This document shows, piece after piece, positions 1 to 7,222 of a DNA stretch of 64,000 bases. Origin of the DNA: JBHENC01 sp051000345 (GTDB lineage: Bacteria > Acidobacteriota > Blastocatellia > Pyrinomonadales > Pyrinomonadaceae); assembly GCA_051000345.1 (NCBI GenBank), contig JBPCOJ010000046.1, forward strand, positions 1 through 64,000, read 5' to 3'. The notes under the pieces are model-generated. The model was not told where the DNA came from. It worked only from the letters and a program-made list of their open reading frames with translations, and searched no databases. Made by a program: the position numbers and the translations under genes. Position 1 is the stretch's first letter. The number at the start of each line of letters is the position of its first letter.

Positions 1-108
1 GAAGAAGTCGAGAAAGCGGTTATCGAGGCAGTCAAACCGTATTTGAAAGATAAGCAAAAGGTGAAAAGCATAACCTGTTACAGTTGGCTACTAAACACAC
101 CTACTTAA
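1..108 (+). CDS. C-terminal fragment of an unidentified protein
   Basis: An open frame enters from the left edge and stops at TAA 106-108. It gives about 35 residues beginning EEVEKAVIEAVKPYLKDKQK and ending LLNTPT. The other two forward frames close early (stops near 43 and 49), and the visible part is a charged amphipathic helix, so it is plausibly the end of a real gene. Too little is present to name a family. Confidence 0.4.
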   Translation, partial: EEVEKAVIEAVKPYLKDKQKVKSITCYSWLLNTPT

Positions 109-184
109 ATGGTTTCGGTATTATACATTTTCAAGGCAACGACGCGCGAGCGTGTTCGCATCTGAAAACGTGAGGGAAACAAAC

Positions 185-349
185 ATGAAGACGATGTTCG
201 CACTTCATGTCTGCCAAGCTCGAGAACCTCTTTTCGGAACAAGCGGGACGCATCGCGTTGGTCGATTGAAAAGCAGCGAAGGCGTGACGGCTTGCAGTAG
301 CAACGCAATGACGTGCCGGATGCTCTCATCGAGTGAAGCGAACACGTGA
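185..349 (+). CDS. possible small leader ORF overlapping the sigma factor start
   Basis: ATG at 185 is preceded by GAGGG at a usable distance and opens a 54-codon frame. Its TGA stop (347-349) overlaps the GTG start of the ECF sigma gene in a GTGA arrangement typical of translational coupling. The product is rich in Ser, Thr and Cys, has no recognisable domain and may be fortuitous. It is listed because the ribosome-binding site and overlap are better than chance and the sigma gene lacks a strong site of its own. Confidence 0.25.
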   Translation: MKTMFALHVCQAREPLFGTSGTHRVGRLKSSEGVTACSSNAMTCRMLSSSEANT

Positions 350-924
350 CCGCAGACGACAACGGAACACCGAAAGTTACGGACTACGCGCTGGCGCAAA
401 AGTCTGCAACGGGCGACATGGTTGCCTTCGAGCAGCTTTACGAGCGGCACAACCGACGTGTCTACAGTTTATGCCTGCGCATGACGAGTAACGTGCAGGA
501 AGCCGAAGACCTCGCGCAGGAAGTCTTCATACAGCTCTTTCGCAAGATCGGAAGCTTTCGCGGCGAGTCTGCCTTTACGACGTGGCTTCATCGCTTGACG
601 GTCAATCAAGTCCTGATGCACTTCAGGAAACGCAACGTCAAACTAGAGCAGACGACGGACGACGGCGAGACGCCCATACAAATCGTCGTCGGCACGGCGA
701 ATCCGAATCAGATGCCGGTTGTTGACCGCATCGCGCTCGACAAAGCCATTGCGCAACTGCCTCCGGGTTACCGCACGGTCTTTACACTACACGACATCGA
801 AGGCCACGAGCATGAAGAGATTTCCAGAATGCTCGGCTGCTCGGTTGGAACTTCAAAATCGCAGTTGCATAAGGCGCGCATGAAATTGCGTATGCTGCTC
901 AGGCAACAGAATGACGCAAAGTAG
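346..924 (+). CDS. ECF-family RNA polymerase sigma factor
   Basis: This 192-residue sigma-70 family protein has the two-domain ECF layout. Region 2 spans about residues 25-95 and includes the core-binding stretch AEDLAQEVFIQLFRK and the -10 recognition segment ending in TTWLHRL. Region 4 spans about 130-185, with a helix-turn-helix around EEISRMLGCSVGTSKSQLHK. The start is GTG 346, because the first internal ATG would cut into region 2. The next gene encodes a zinc-type anti-sigma factor, so activity is probably controlled by release from that membrane protein. Two exported DUF4097 proteins downstream suggest an envelope-related regulon, which is inference from context. Confidence 0.93.
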   Translation: MTADDNGTPKVTDYALAQKSATGDMVAFEQLYERHNRRVYSLCLRMTSNVQEAEDLAQEVFIQLFRKIGSFRGESAFTTWLHRLTVNQVLMHFRKRNVKLEQTTDDGETPIQIVVGTANPNQMPVVDRIALDKAIAQLPPGYRTVFTLHDIEGHEHEEISRMLGCSVGTSKSQLHKARMKLRMLLRQQNDAK

Positions 925-1156
925 CTTCCAACATCGTTCGCGCGAACGGATCGAGAATTCGCGCAGCATTGAAAAGTCGATATGAAGCCTTCGCGCTCGT
1001 CGCCGATGACTGGAGCGCCGGGACTTCGCAAAACGAGTTTCGCAGTCTCCCCAAGATTGCAAAAAAAGAAAGAATCGCGCGCCGCTTAAGCTTTCGTCGA
1101 TGAAGAGTTAAGCAACCCCGCACGCGATTAACGCGAGAGGTTAAAGATTAAAGACA

Positions 1157-1933
1157 ATGGAATGCGAGAAGTGTCAGGAACTGCTCAGCGAATTTCTCGA
1201 CGGCGCGCTTGCGGGCGGCGACCATCACGCGCACATCGAAGCGCATTTAGCAGACTGTCTCAACTGCTACGGCGTTCGCCATGAACTCGAATCGATCTTC
1301 AACGCGTGCCGCGAGTGCCGCGATGATTATGACGCCGTGCCGAACGAGCGCGCACTCTGGCTGCGTATCTGCAACACGCTCGAAAGCGAGCAACTCGCGG
1401 CGAACAAAGAAACGGCGCGCGCGATGTCTTCAGACGCGGCGGGCGAGAGTTGGTGGGCGCGCGTGATGAACCGCAGTTGGCAGTTATCGTTTCCGCAATT
1501 AGCGACAGCCGCTATCGCCATCACTATCGCTGTTTCACTCGTCACCGCTCTCGGTGTCCGGCGCGTGCAAGATTTTCCGCAGGGCAGTCCGGCGTTGACG
1601 GCGACGGCTGGAAACGCGGACGGGTATCGAGCAGCCAGTGCATTGTCAGGCGATCCGCGCGGCGGTATGATGATGAACGCCAGCATGACGACCAGAATGC
1701 GCCCGCAGCAAATGACAATCGAGTATTGGAACGCCCGCGCCGAGCAGCGCATGACGCGCTGGAATCCGCAAACGCGCGATGCCTTTGTGCGTAACATGTA
1801 TGTGATAGACCAAGCAGTGCAGGATGCGTCGGCAGAGTTGCAGCGCAATCCGCACGATGAAGTCTCCGAAGAAATGCTGAACGCGGCGCTCAACGATAAG
1901 GTCGAACTTCTCAAAGAGTTCTCCGATTTATAA
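1157..1933 (+). CDS. membrane-anchored zinc-finger anti-sigma factor
   Basis: The 258-residue protein begins with an anti-sigma zinc-binding domain containing the H-x3-C-x2-C signature (His30, Cys34, Cys37) plus Cys3 and Cys6. A single hydrophobic segment at about 112-134 separates this cytoplasmic N-terminus from a Met- and Arg-rich C-terminal half that is probably extracytoplasmic. The family holds the cognate ECF sigma factor inactive, and the immediately upstream gene is the obvious partner. The 232-bp spacer between them has no convincing ORF. It holds a perfect palindrome (CGTTCGCGCGAACG, 932-945). No protease site can be assigned in the C-terminal part. Confidence 0.88.
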   Translation: MECEKCQELLSEFLDGALAGGDHHAHIEAHLADCLNCYGVRHELESIFNACRECRDDYDAVPNERALWLRICNTLESEQLAANKETARAMSSDAAGESWWARVMNRSWQLSFPQLATAAIAITIAVSLVTALGVRRVQDFPQGSPALTATAGNADGYRAASALSGDPRGGMMMNASMTTRMRPQQMTIEYWNARAEQRMTRWNPQTRDAFVRNMYVIDQAVQDASAELQRNPHDEVSEEMLNAALNDKVELLKEFSDL

Positions 1934-1960
1934 GATGGTTCGCCGCCCACTGAAAACCAC

Positions 1961-2006
1961 GCGCCCGCGCCCTTTCCCGAAAGTTTAATGAAAGGTGCGC
2001 GGGCGC
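1961..2006. terminator. strong GC-rich hairpin after the anti-sigma gene
   Basis: Arms 1961-1976 and 1990-2006 pair over 16 bp with one bulged T and a 13-nt loop. There is no T tract after it, so it may attenuate transcription or protect a 3' end rather than act as a classical intrinsic terminator. It lies 40 bp before the DUF4097 start and could set the ratio between the sigma/anti-sigma pair and the envelope genes. Confidence 0.5.
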
Positions 2007-2045
2007 TTAAAATGCAGCCTCGTTCTCACGAAATACCGGGAATTA

Positions 2046-2843
2046 ATGAGCAGTACAGAAATGAACATTAGTTTGTCGCACACACGTCGCAGATCGCGCG
2101 CAGTTTCTTCGGCGCATATCGTTCTCGCGCTCACAATCAGTTGTTTGTTCAGCCTCTTTGCGACAAACACTTTCGCGCAGCAAAAACATTTCTCGCAAAA
2201 ATATCAGGCAGGCCCGAACGCCCGCCTGCAATTGACGAATCGCTTCGGCACCATCATCGTCGAAGCATGGGATCGTGATGAAATTAAAATCGTCGCCGAT
2301 ATGGATTCGCCCGTCGCGCGCTTTTCGCCGGAAAAAACCGACGAAGGCGTGACGATCAATGTGGTGCGCGATAATCAAGGACGCGCGGATGTCGGCGATG
2401 TTAATTTTCACATTTACGTTCCCGTCAATTCCATCGTCGATGTCGAAACCGTGCGCGGCAACATCACCGTGCGCAACGTGCAGGGCGCAATGGTGCGCGC
2501 TTACATCACCGCCGAAGGCAACATCGAGTTGACGGGAATTCACGCTGCTTCCGTTATCGCGCAAAACACGATGGGCGACATTCTCTTCGACGGAGAACTT
2601 GCGCAGGGCGGCAAATACGAATTCAAATCCACACAGGGCAACATGAATCTGCGCCTTCCCTCAGACTCTTCCTTTAATCTCACGGCAATTGTGCCTTCGC
2701 GCGAAATAGACCTCGGCCCCTTCTCCGGCAGCGGCCTGCGGTTCGTCGGTGACCGGCGCAAAGTCATCGGCGATGTCGGGCGCGGAAACGTCTCGCTGAT
2801 GGTCATTAACCAGCGTGGTCGCTTCTCGTTCGTGCGTCGTTAA
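2046..2843 (+). CDS. exported DUF4097-family (putative adhesin-like beta-helix) protein
   Basis: From ATG 2046 the product is 265 residues. An Arg-rich N-terminus and a hydrophobic stretch (IVLALTISCLFSLFATNTFA) end in an AQQ signal-peptidase-I-like site. The mature part is a run of short beta-strand turns of the type G-x-I-x-V-x-T/N-x-x-G (for example IIVEAWDRDEI and NITVRNVQGAMVRA) typical of DUF4097 proteins. Biochemical function is unknown; the family is often found next to anti-sigma factors. An in-frame GTG at 1995 would place the start inside the preceding hairpin and is less likely. Confidence 0.75.
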   Translation: MSSTEMNISLSHTRRRSRAVSSAHIVLALTISCLFSLFATNTFAQQKHFSQKYQAGPNARLQLTNRFGTIIVEAWDRDEIKIVADMDSPVARFSPEKTDEGVTINVVRDNQGRADVGDVNFHIYVPVNSIVDVETVRGNITVRNVQGAMVRAYITAEGNIELTGIHAASVIAQNTMGDILFDGELAQGGKYEFKSTQGNMNLRLPSDSSFNLTAIVPSREIDLGPFSGSGLRFVGDRRKVIGDVGRGNVSLMVINQRGRFSFVRR

Positions 2844-2876
2844 GCATCAGACAACTTCGCATCGCTTCAAACATGT

Positions 2877-2909
2877 AAGGACGCCGGTCTCTTTTTGGGC
2901 GGCGTCCTT
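2877..2909. terminator. hairpin between the two DUF4097 genes
   Basis: Arms 2877-2886 and 2900-2909 pair perfectly over 10 bp, with a T-rich 13-nt loop. There is no T tract downstream, so termination efficiency is uncertain. The next gene starts only 5 bp later, so the hairpin could also act on its translation. Confidence 0.5.
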
Positions 2910-2914
2910 GTGCT

Positions 2915-3892
2915 ATGGTGTCAAGTAATATGACGAGTCTTTCTTATCGAACACGCACGCTGTTTTCTTCGCGCGCTGCTATCGAAAACAAATTGCTGCG
3001 GCTGTTTTTGTCCGCGCTTATGCTTGCCGCCTTGTCACTCGCCGTCGCCGGGCAGTCCGGCAACAAAAGAGCGCCTGCGCCCAAAACCGCTGCGCCGACA
3101 TCAATGAATTCCGTTGCTCCCGCGCTCACGCGCACGACGACGCGGCATGAAGTGCGGCGGCTCGGCTACGGCGGCACGCTCAACATTCTCGGCGCGCCCT
3201 CCGGCTCCATCACCATCGAAGCGTGGCCGCGCGCTGAAGTTGACATCACAGCCGACATAGAACTGCGCGCAGAAACGGAAGCAGACCTCGCGCGTCTCGC
3301 CGCCGTCAACAATTTCGCGCTCGACGAAGACATCAATCACATACGCGTGCTCACGACAGGCACGCACGACAAATCTTTTATGCGCCGCACGGCTAAAGAT
3401 TTTCCGAAAAGGCTGCTCGGCCTGCCTTGGAAAATCGACTATCGCATACGCGTGCCTGCCGCCGTCGATCTCGAAATAAATATGGGACGCGGCGCATTCA
3501 ATCTCGCGGGCGTCGAAGGCTCGATCACGCTCACCGCGCTCGAAAGCGATGCGACGCTTGCGCTCACAGGCGGGCGCTTTGCGGCGACCATCGGGCGCGG
3601 CTCCGCTCGTGTAAAATTCGTGGGGCGTAACTGGCGCGGCAGCGGCGTGGAAATTCGCCTCGCAACCGGCAACATGATTGTCGAACTTCCCGCGAACTTC
3701 ACAGCCGATATAGACGCCAGCGTTCTTCGCACAGGCGCGATAGAAAACACTTACAATGCGCTCGTGCCGCGTGAGCGAACGACTGCAACTGCTCATTCGC
3801 TTAACGGGCGCGCCGGAGCGGGCGGCCCCACACTCGCATTCACCGTCGGCGACGGAAGGCTTTCCATCAAACCCGAAGGCAAAGAGCAATAA
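2915..3892 (+). CDS. second exported DUF4097-like protein
   Basis: This 325-residue protein has a signal-like segment near residues 28-46 (FLSALMLAALSLAVAGQ). Its beta-rich body is laid out like the upstream gene, with GTLNILGAPSGSITIEAWPR matching the start of the neighbour's repeat region (RFGTIIVEAWDRDEI). The two are therefore probably diverged duplicates. The start may be ATG 2915 or ATG 2930, and neither has a strong ribosome-binding site because the preceding hairpin occupies that space. The stop codon lies inside an 18-bp tandem repeat. Function unknown, presumed periplasmic or surface. Confidence 0.7.
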   Translation: MVSSNMTSLSYRTRTLFSSRAAIENKLLRLFLSALMLAALSLAVAGQSGNKRAPAPKTAAPTSMNSVAPALTRTTTRHEVRRLGYGGTLNILGAPSGSITIEAWPRAEVDITADIELRAETEADLARLAAVNNFALDEDINHIRVLTTGTHDKSFMRRTAKDFPKRLLGLPWKIDYRIRVPAAVDLEINMGRGAFNLAGVEGSITLTALESDATLALTGGRFAATIGRGSARVKFVGRNWRGSGVEIRLATGNMIVELPANFTADIDASVLRTGAIENTYNALVPRERTTATAHSLNGRAGAGGPTLAFTVGDGRLSIKPEGKEQ

Positions 3893-3955
3893 TTCTCGGA
3901 AGAGCGATAATCATCGAAAGAATAGTAATCCCCGAAAAAGCGATAATCCTCGCTT
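3884..3955. repeat. four tandem 18-bp units starting inside a stop codon
   Basis: Units at 3884-3901, 3902-3919, 3920-3937 and 3938-3955 align without gaps. The shared core is roughly GAGCGATAATCxTCGAAA, and units 2 and 4 are most alike. Unit 1 contains the TAA of the second DUF4097 gene. No protein-coding role is apparent in the repeat itself. Confidence 0.7.
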
Positions 3956-4071
3956 GCCGCGCGTCTGCGTTCTGTCTTATGCTGCGCCGTCGGTGCTTGT
4001 GCCATGTTCGCGCGTGCTTCAGCCAGTAGCACACGGCATGTCTTTCTAATCTTTTATTTCCCGGACAACTT

Positions 4072-4662
4072 ATGACAGTTAAATCAGACCGCTGGATTCG
4101 CCGCATGGCCGAAGAATCCGACTTGATTCAGCCCTTCAGCGCAGAGCTTGTGCGCGAAACGGAAGGCCGCCGCATTATCAGCGCCGGAGCTTCTTCCTAC
4201 GGCTACGACATGCGGCTCGCGGACGACGGCTTTCGCGTCTTTTCTCCGGTTCATGGCCGCGAAATAGACCCCAAACATTTCGATGAAGACTCGCTGATCG
4301 AACCGCCCTTGCGCACCGCCGAAGACGGCTCGAAATACTATCTACTGCCGCCGCATTCCTACGGTCTCGGCGTGACGGTGGAAACCTTCCAGATGCCGCG
4401 CAACGTCACAGGCATCGCCATCGGCAAAAGCACGTATGCGCGCGTCGGTTTGTTTCTCAACACGACGCCGCTCGAAGCCGGATGGACGGGGCGTCTCGTC
4501 GTCGAACTCGCCAACCTCGCGGATTTGCCTTTGCGCGTTTACGTCAACGAAGGCATCGGGCAAGTAATCTTTCTCGAATCCGACGAAGATTGCGACGTAA
4601 CCTACGAAGATCGCGGCGGCAAATATCAGAACCAGAAGGGACTGACTTACTCGCGTTTGTAA
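4072..4662 (+). CDS. dcd: dCTP deaminase
   Basis: The 196-residue product matches the trimeric dCTP deaminase family (E. coli enzyme 193 residues), which makes dUTP from dCTP for thymidylate synthesis. Hallmarks are ISAGASSYGYDMRLADDGF (residues 36-54), the nucleotide-binding GKSTYARVGLFL (118-129) and the catalytic glutamate in GRLVVELAN (Glu145). A strong terminator follows directly, so it is transcribed separately from the protease gene downstream. Whether it also has dUTPase activity cannot be told from the sequence. Confidence 0.93.
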   Translation: MTVKSDRWIRRMAEESDLIQPFSAELVRETEGRRIISAGASSYGYDMRLADDGFRVFSPVHGREIDPKHFDEDSLIEPPLRTAEDGSKYYLLPPHSYGLGVTVETFQMPRNVTGIAIGKSTYARVGLFLNTTPLEAGWTGRLVVELANLADLPLRVYVNEGIGQVIFLESDEDCDVTYEDRGGKYQNQKGLTYSRL

Positions 4663-4686
4663 AATTGAATTTACAGGATTTTCGCG

Positions 4687-4732
4687 CGGCGAAGCGGCTC
4701 ACATTTACGAGCCGCTTCGCCGTTTTGCTTTT
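4687..4732 (+). terminator. intrinsic terminator after dcd
   Basis: Arms 4687-4700 and 4709-4722 form a perfect 14-bp GC-rich stem with an 8-nt loop, followed by TTTTGCTTTT. This is a classical rho-independent terminator. Confidence 0.9.
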
Positions 4733-4889
4733 GCCGTCAATGAGAAGTTTTCGTAAGCCACGCGGTGCGCGTTGCATCTTGAGCCATGGAGTCGGGAAAC
4801 GAACGCAACGCGCGGCATAAAAACTTCATCTTAAAGAATACGAAATTCGGTTCATAAAGTAGAAGGTTTTGAAAGGGTAAGGTGAAAGT

Positions 4890-6410
4890 ATGAGCGCTAA
4901 AATTATTTCAAAGAACAAATGGCAAGAAAACGTCGGGATCAAGAAACTGCTGATTCTGGCGCTGATTATTTTCTCGCTGGCGGCGTGCCGTAGCGACAAC
5001 ACTTCGACACTCGCGGCTGCTTCGTCGCAGCCTCCGGCAAGCGCGCCCGTCGGGGCTGTTGGAGCGGAGACTACTTCTTACGCGGATGTAGTAAGCCGCG
5101 TCGCGCCCGCAGTCGTCACGATTCATTCGGAACTGCGAGTGCGCGCGCCGCAGCAGTTTCCGTTTTCGGACAATCCGCTTTTCAATCAATTATTCGGGGA
5201 TCGCGGCGGACGCGCGCCGCAGCAGCAGCAACCGCAGCAACGCGCCAGCGCGCTCGGCTCCGGCGTCATCGTTAGCACGGACGGCTATATTTTGACGAAT
5301 CATCACGTCGTTGACGGCGCGCAGCAAATCAAAGTTGACTTGAACGACAACCGGACGGTGGACGCGAAGGTGGTCGGCTCGGATGCGGCAAGCGATCTGG
5401 CCGTGTTGAAAATCAACGTCAGCAATTTGCCTGTGCTGCAACTCGGCGATTCAGAGCGCGTCAGAGTCGGCGATGTTGCGCTTGCCATCGGCAATCCGCT
5501 CGGCGTCGGACAAACAGTGACGATGGGAATTATCTCTGCGAAGGGACGCCGCACGGGTTTGAGCGACGGAAGCTTCGAGGATTTTCTGCAAACGGATGCG
5601 CCGATTAATCAAGGCAATTCCGGCGGCGCGCTCGTCAATACAAACGGCGAACTCGTCGGCATCAATTCGCAAATTCTATCGCGCACGGGCGGCAGCATCG
5701 GCATCGGCTTTGCTATCCCGTCGAACATGGCGCGCGACGTGATGGATCAATTGATTAAAACAGGCAAGGTGCGGCGCGGCAGACTCGGCGTCGGCATACA
5801 GGCCATCACGCCCGACATCGCGTCGAGCCTCAATTTGAAGGATACGCGCGGCGTGCTTATCAATCAGGTCGAGCAGGGTACACCGGCGGAGCGCGCGGGC
5901 GTCAAGCAGGGCGACATAGTAACAGCCCTCAACGGCACGGCAATCGCCGACGACAACGCTTTTCGCAATCAAGTTGCGCGCACGCAGCCCGGCACGGATA
6001 TTCAATTGACGATTCTTCGCGGCGGCAGAGAGCAACAGTTGCGCGCGACGCTCACCGAATTGGCCGTGAAGAACACAGGCGACGATCAAAGCGGCAAAGA
6101 TGAAAACGGAAGCAACAGCGATACGGGCAAACTCGGCTTGGGCGTGCAGCCTTTGACGCCTGAAATCGCGCAGCAGCTTAATTTGCGCGGCGTGACGCAA
6201 GGCCTGGTTGTCGGCAGCGTCGATCCGAACAGCCCTGCGGCGGAAGCGGGTATTCAGCAGGGCGACGTGATCCTGCAAGCCAACGGGCAGCCTGTGCGCT
6301 CGATTGACGATTTGCGCGCGGCGGTTAATCGCTCCGGTTCGCGCCCGACGCTTCTTCTCATCAATCGACGCGGCAGCACCGTCTTCGTGCCTGTCGCACC
6401 GAACAAGTAA
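4890..6410 (+). CDS. HtrA/DegP-family serine protease, probable lipoprotein
   Basis: The 506-residue protein opens with a signal sequence ending in the lipobox LAAC (Cys33), so it is probably lipid-anchored in the envelope, which is unusual for DegP-type enzymes. The trypsin-like domain carries the triad His139 (TNHHVV), Asp169 (ASDLAVL) and Ser244 (QGNSGGAL). Two PDZ domains follow at about 285-395 and 415-505. A Gln-rich linker (about 110-118) replaces part of the regulatory loop. The role is degradation or refolding of misfolded envelope proteins. It is monocistronic between two terminators, with an AAGGTG ribosome-binding site before the ATG. Confidence 0.93.
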   Translation: MSAKIISKNKWQENVGIKKLLILALIIFSLAACRSDNTSTLAAASSQPPASAPVGAVGAETTSYADVVSRVAPAVVTIHSELRVRAPQQFPFSDNPLFNQLFGDRGGRAPQQQQPQQRASALGSGVIVSTDGYILTNHHVVDGAQQIKVDLNDNRTVDAKVVGSDAASDLAVLKINVSNLPVLQLGDSERVRVGDVALAIGNPLGVGQTVTMGIISAKGRRTGLSDGSFEDFLQTDAPINQGNSGGALVNTNGELVGINSQILSRTGGSIGIGFAIPSNMARDVMDQLIKTGKVRRGRLGVGIQAITPDIASSLNLKDTRGVLINQVEQGTPAERAGVKQGDIVTALNGTAIADDNAFRNQVARTQPGTDIQLTILRGGREQQLRATLTELAVKNTGDDQSGKDENGSNSDTGKLGLGVQPLTPEIAQQLNLRGVTQGLVVGSVDPNSPAAEAGIQQGDVILQANGQPVRSIDDLRAAVNRSGSRPTLLLINRRGSTVFVPVAPNK

Positions 6411-6460
6411 GGACTTGCGCTCAATAACAAACGGCGCGACGTTTAAGATTCGTTAAAGAT

Positions 6461-6499
6461 AAAGGCAGGGCTTCATTGTCCCTGCCTTTTCTTTTTTTC
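6461..6499 (+). terminator. intrinsic terminator after the HtrA gene
   Basis: Arms 6461-6470 and 6480-6489 pair perfectly over 10 bp around a 9-nt loop. They run into TTTTCTTTTTTT, a strong rho-independent signal. Confidence 0.9.
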
Positions 6500-6595
6500 A
6501 AGAAGCGCAAACTTGCCCGCTTCGTGCGCCTCATGCTACCGTTTTCGTTTTTACCGTAACGCTAAATCGCTTCCGACTCGCTGCTTGCATCACCG

Positions 6596-7135
6596 ATGAT
6601 TAAACCTTTTCGCGGCACCTATCCGCAAATTCATCAATCGGCTTTCGTCGAAGACAGCGCGCAAATAATCGGCGACGTGCGGATCGGCGAAGAATCGAGC
6701 GTGTGGTTCAATGCGGTTCTGCGCGGCGATGTTTTTCATATACGCATCGGCAATCGCACGAACATTCAAGACGGCACGGTTGTGCATGTCGCAAGCGGCA
6801 CGCACGCCACCATTCTCGAAGACGAAGTGACGGTCGGCCACAATGCGACGCTGCACGGCTGCTACATCGAGCGCGGTTGTTTGATCGGCATGGGGTCAAT
6901 CGTGATGGACGACGCACACATCGGCGCAGAATCAATTGTCGCGGCGGGCGCGCTCGTTTCGCCCGGCACGCACGTTCCACCGCGCTCGCTCGTCACAGGC
7001 ACGCCCGCCAGAGTCAAACGCGCTCTGACAAATGAAGAAGTCGCAGGGCTTGCAAATTACTGGAAAAATTACGTCGGATATACGAAGGAATATAAGGAGC
7101 AGTATTCAGGAGTCAGGAGTCAGAAGTTAGAATAA
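6596..7135 (+). CDS. gamma-class carbonic anhydrase-like hexapeptide-repeat protein
   Basis: The 179-residue protein consists of left-handed beta-helix hexapeptide repeats of the gamma-carbonic-anhydrase/YrdA/PaaY group. Three candidate metal ligands are present: His64 (VVHV), His82 and His87 (VGHNATLHG), with the 5-residue spacing of the last two seen in the archetype. Catalysis of CO2 hydration is not assured, since many family members have other or unknown activities. The last nine codons and the stop come from an intergenic tandem repeat, so the natural C-terminus has been extended or replaced by SGVRSQKLE. Confidence 0.88.
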   Translation: MIKPFRGTYPQIHQSAFVEDSAQIIGDVRIGEESSVWFNAVLRGDVFHIRIGNRTNIQDGTVVHVASGTHATILEDEVTVGHNATLHGCYIERGCLIGMGSIVMDDAHIGAESIVAAGALVSPGTHVPPRSLVTGTPARVKRALTNEEVAGLANYWKNYVGYTKEYKEQYSGVRSQKLE

Positions 7136-7216
7136 GAACGGGAAAACGCAAACACGAACGAAGCGAATCGAGCTTGCCTGCGTTTTTCATTCTGACTCCT
7201 GTTTTCTGACTTCTCC
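7108..7216. repeat. heptamer repeat with inverted copy flanking a terminator
   Basis: The left arm (7108-7132) is built from 7-bp units related to GGAGTCA. The right arm (7189-7216) carries the complementary units (CTGACTC, CTGTTTT, CTGACTT). Between them, 7142-7187 holds an AAAACGCA/TGCGTTTTT hairpin with a T run, a plausible terminator for the upstream gene. The left arm lies inside the 3' end of the carbonic anhydrase frame. Confidence 0.75.
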
Positions 7217-7222
7217 GCCATC

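Noticed and set aside
958..1065. 35-codon ORF between the sigma and anti-sigma genes
   Set aside because: Too short, no ribosome-binding site and basic low-complexity composition.
3101..3889. 262-codon minus-strand frame
   Set aside because: It is the antisense shadow of the second DUF4097 gene, with His/Arg/Cys-rich composition and no domain.
5676..6278. 200-codon minus-strand frame inside the HtrA gene
   Set aside because: Antisense to a well-supported protease gene, with no recognisable protein features.
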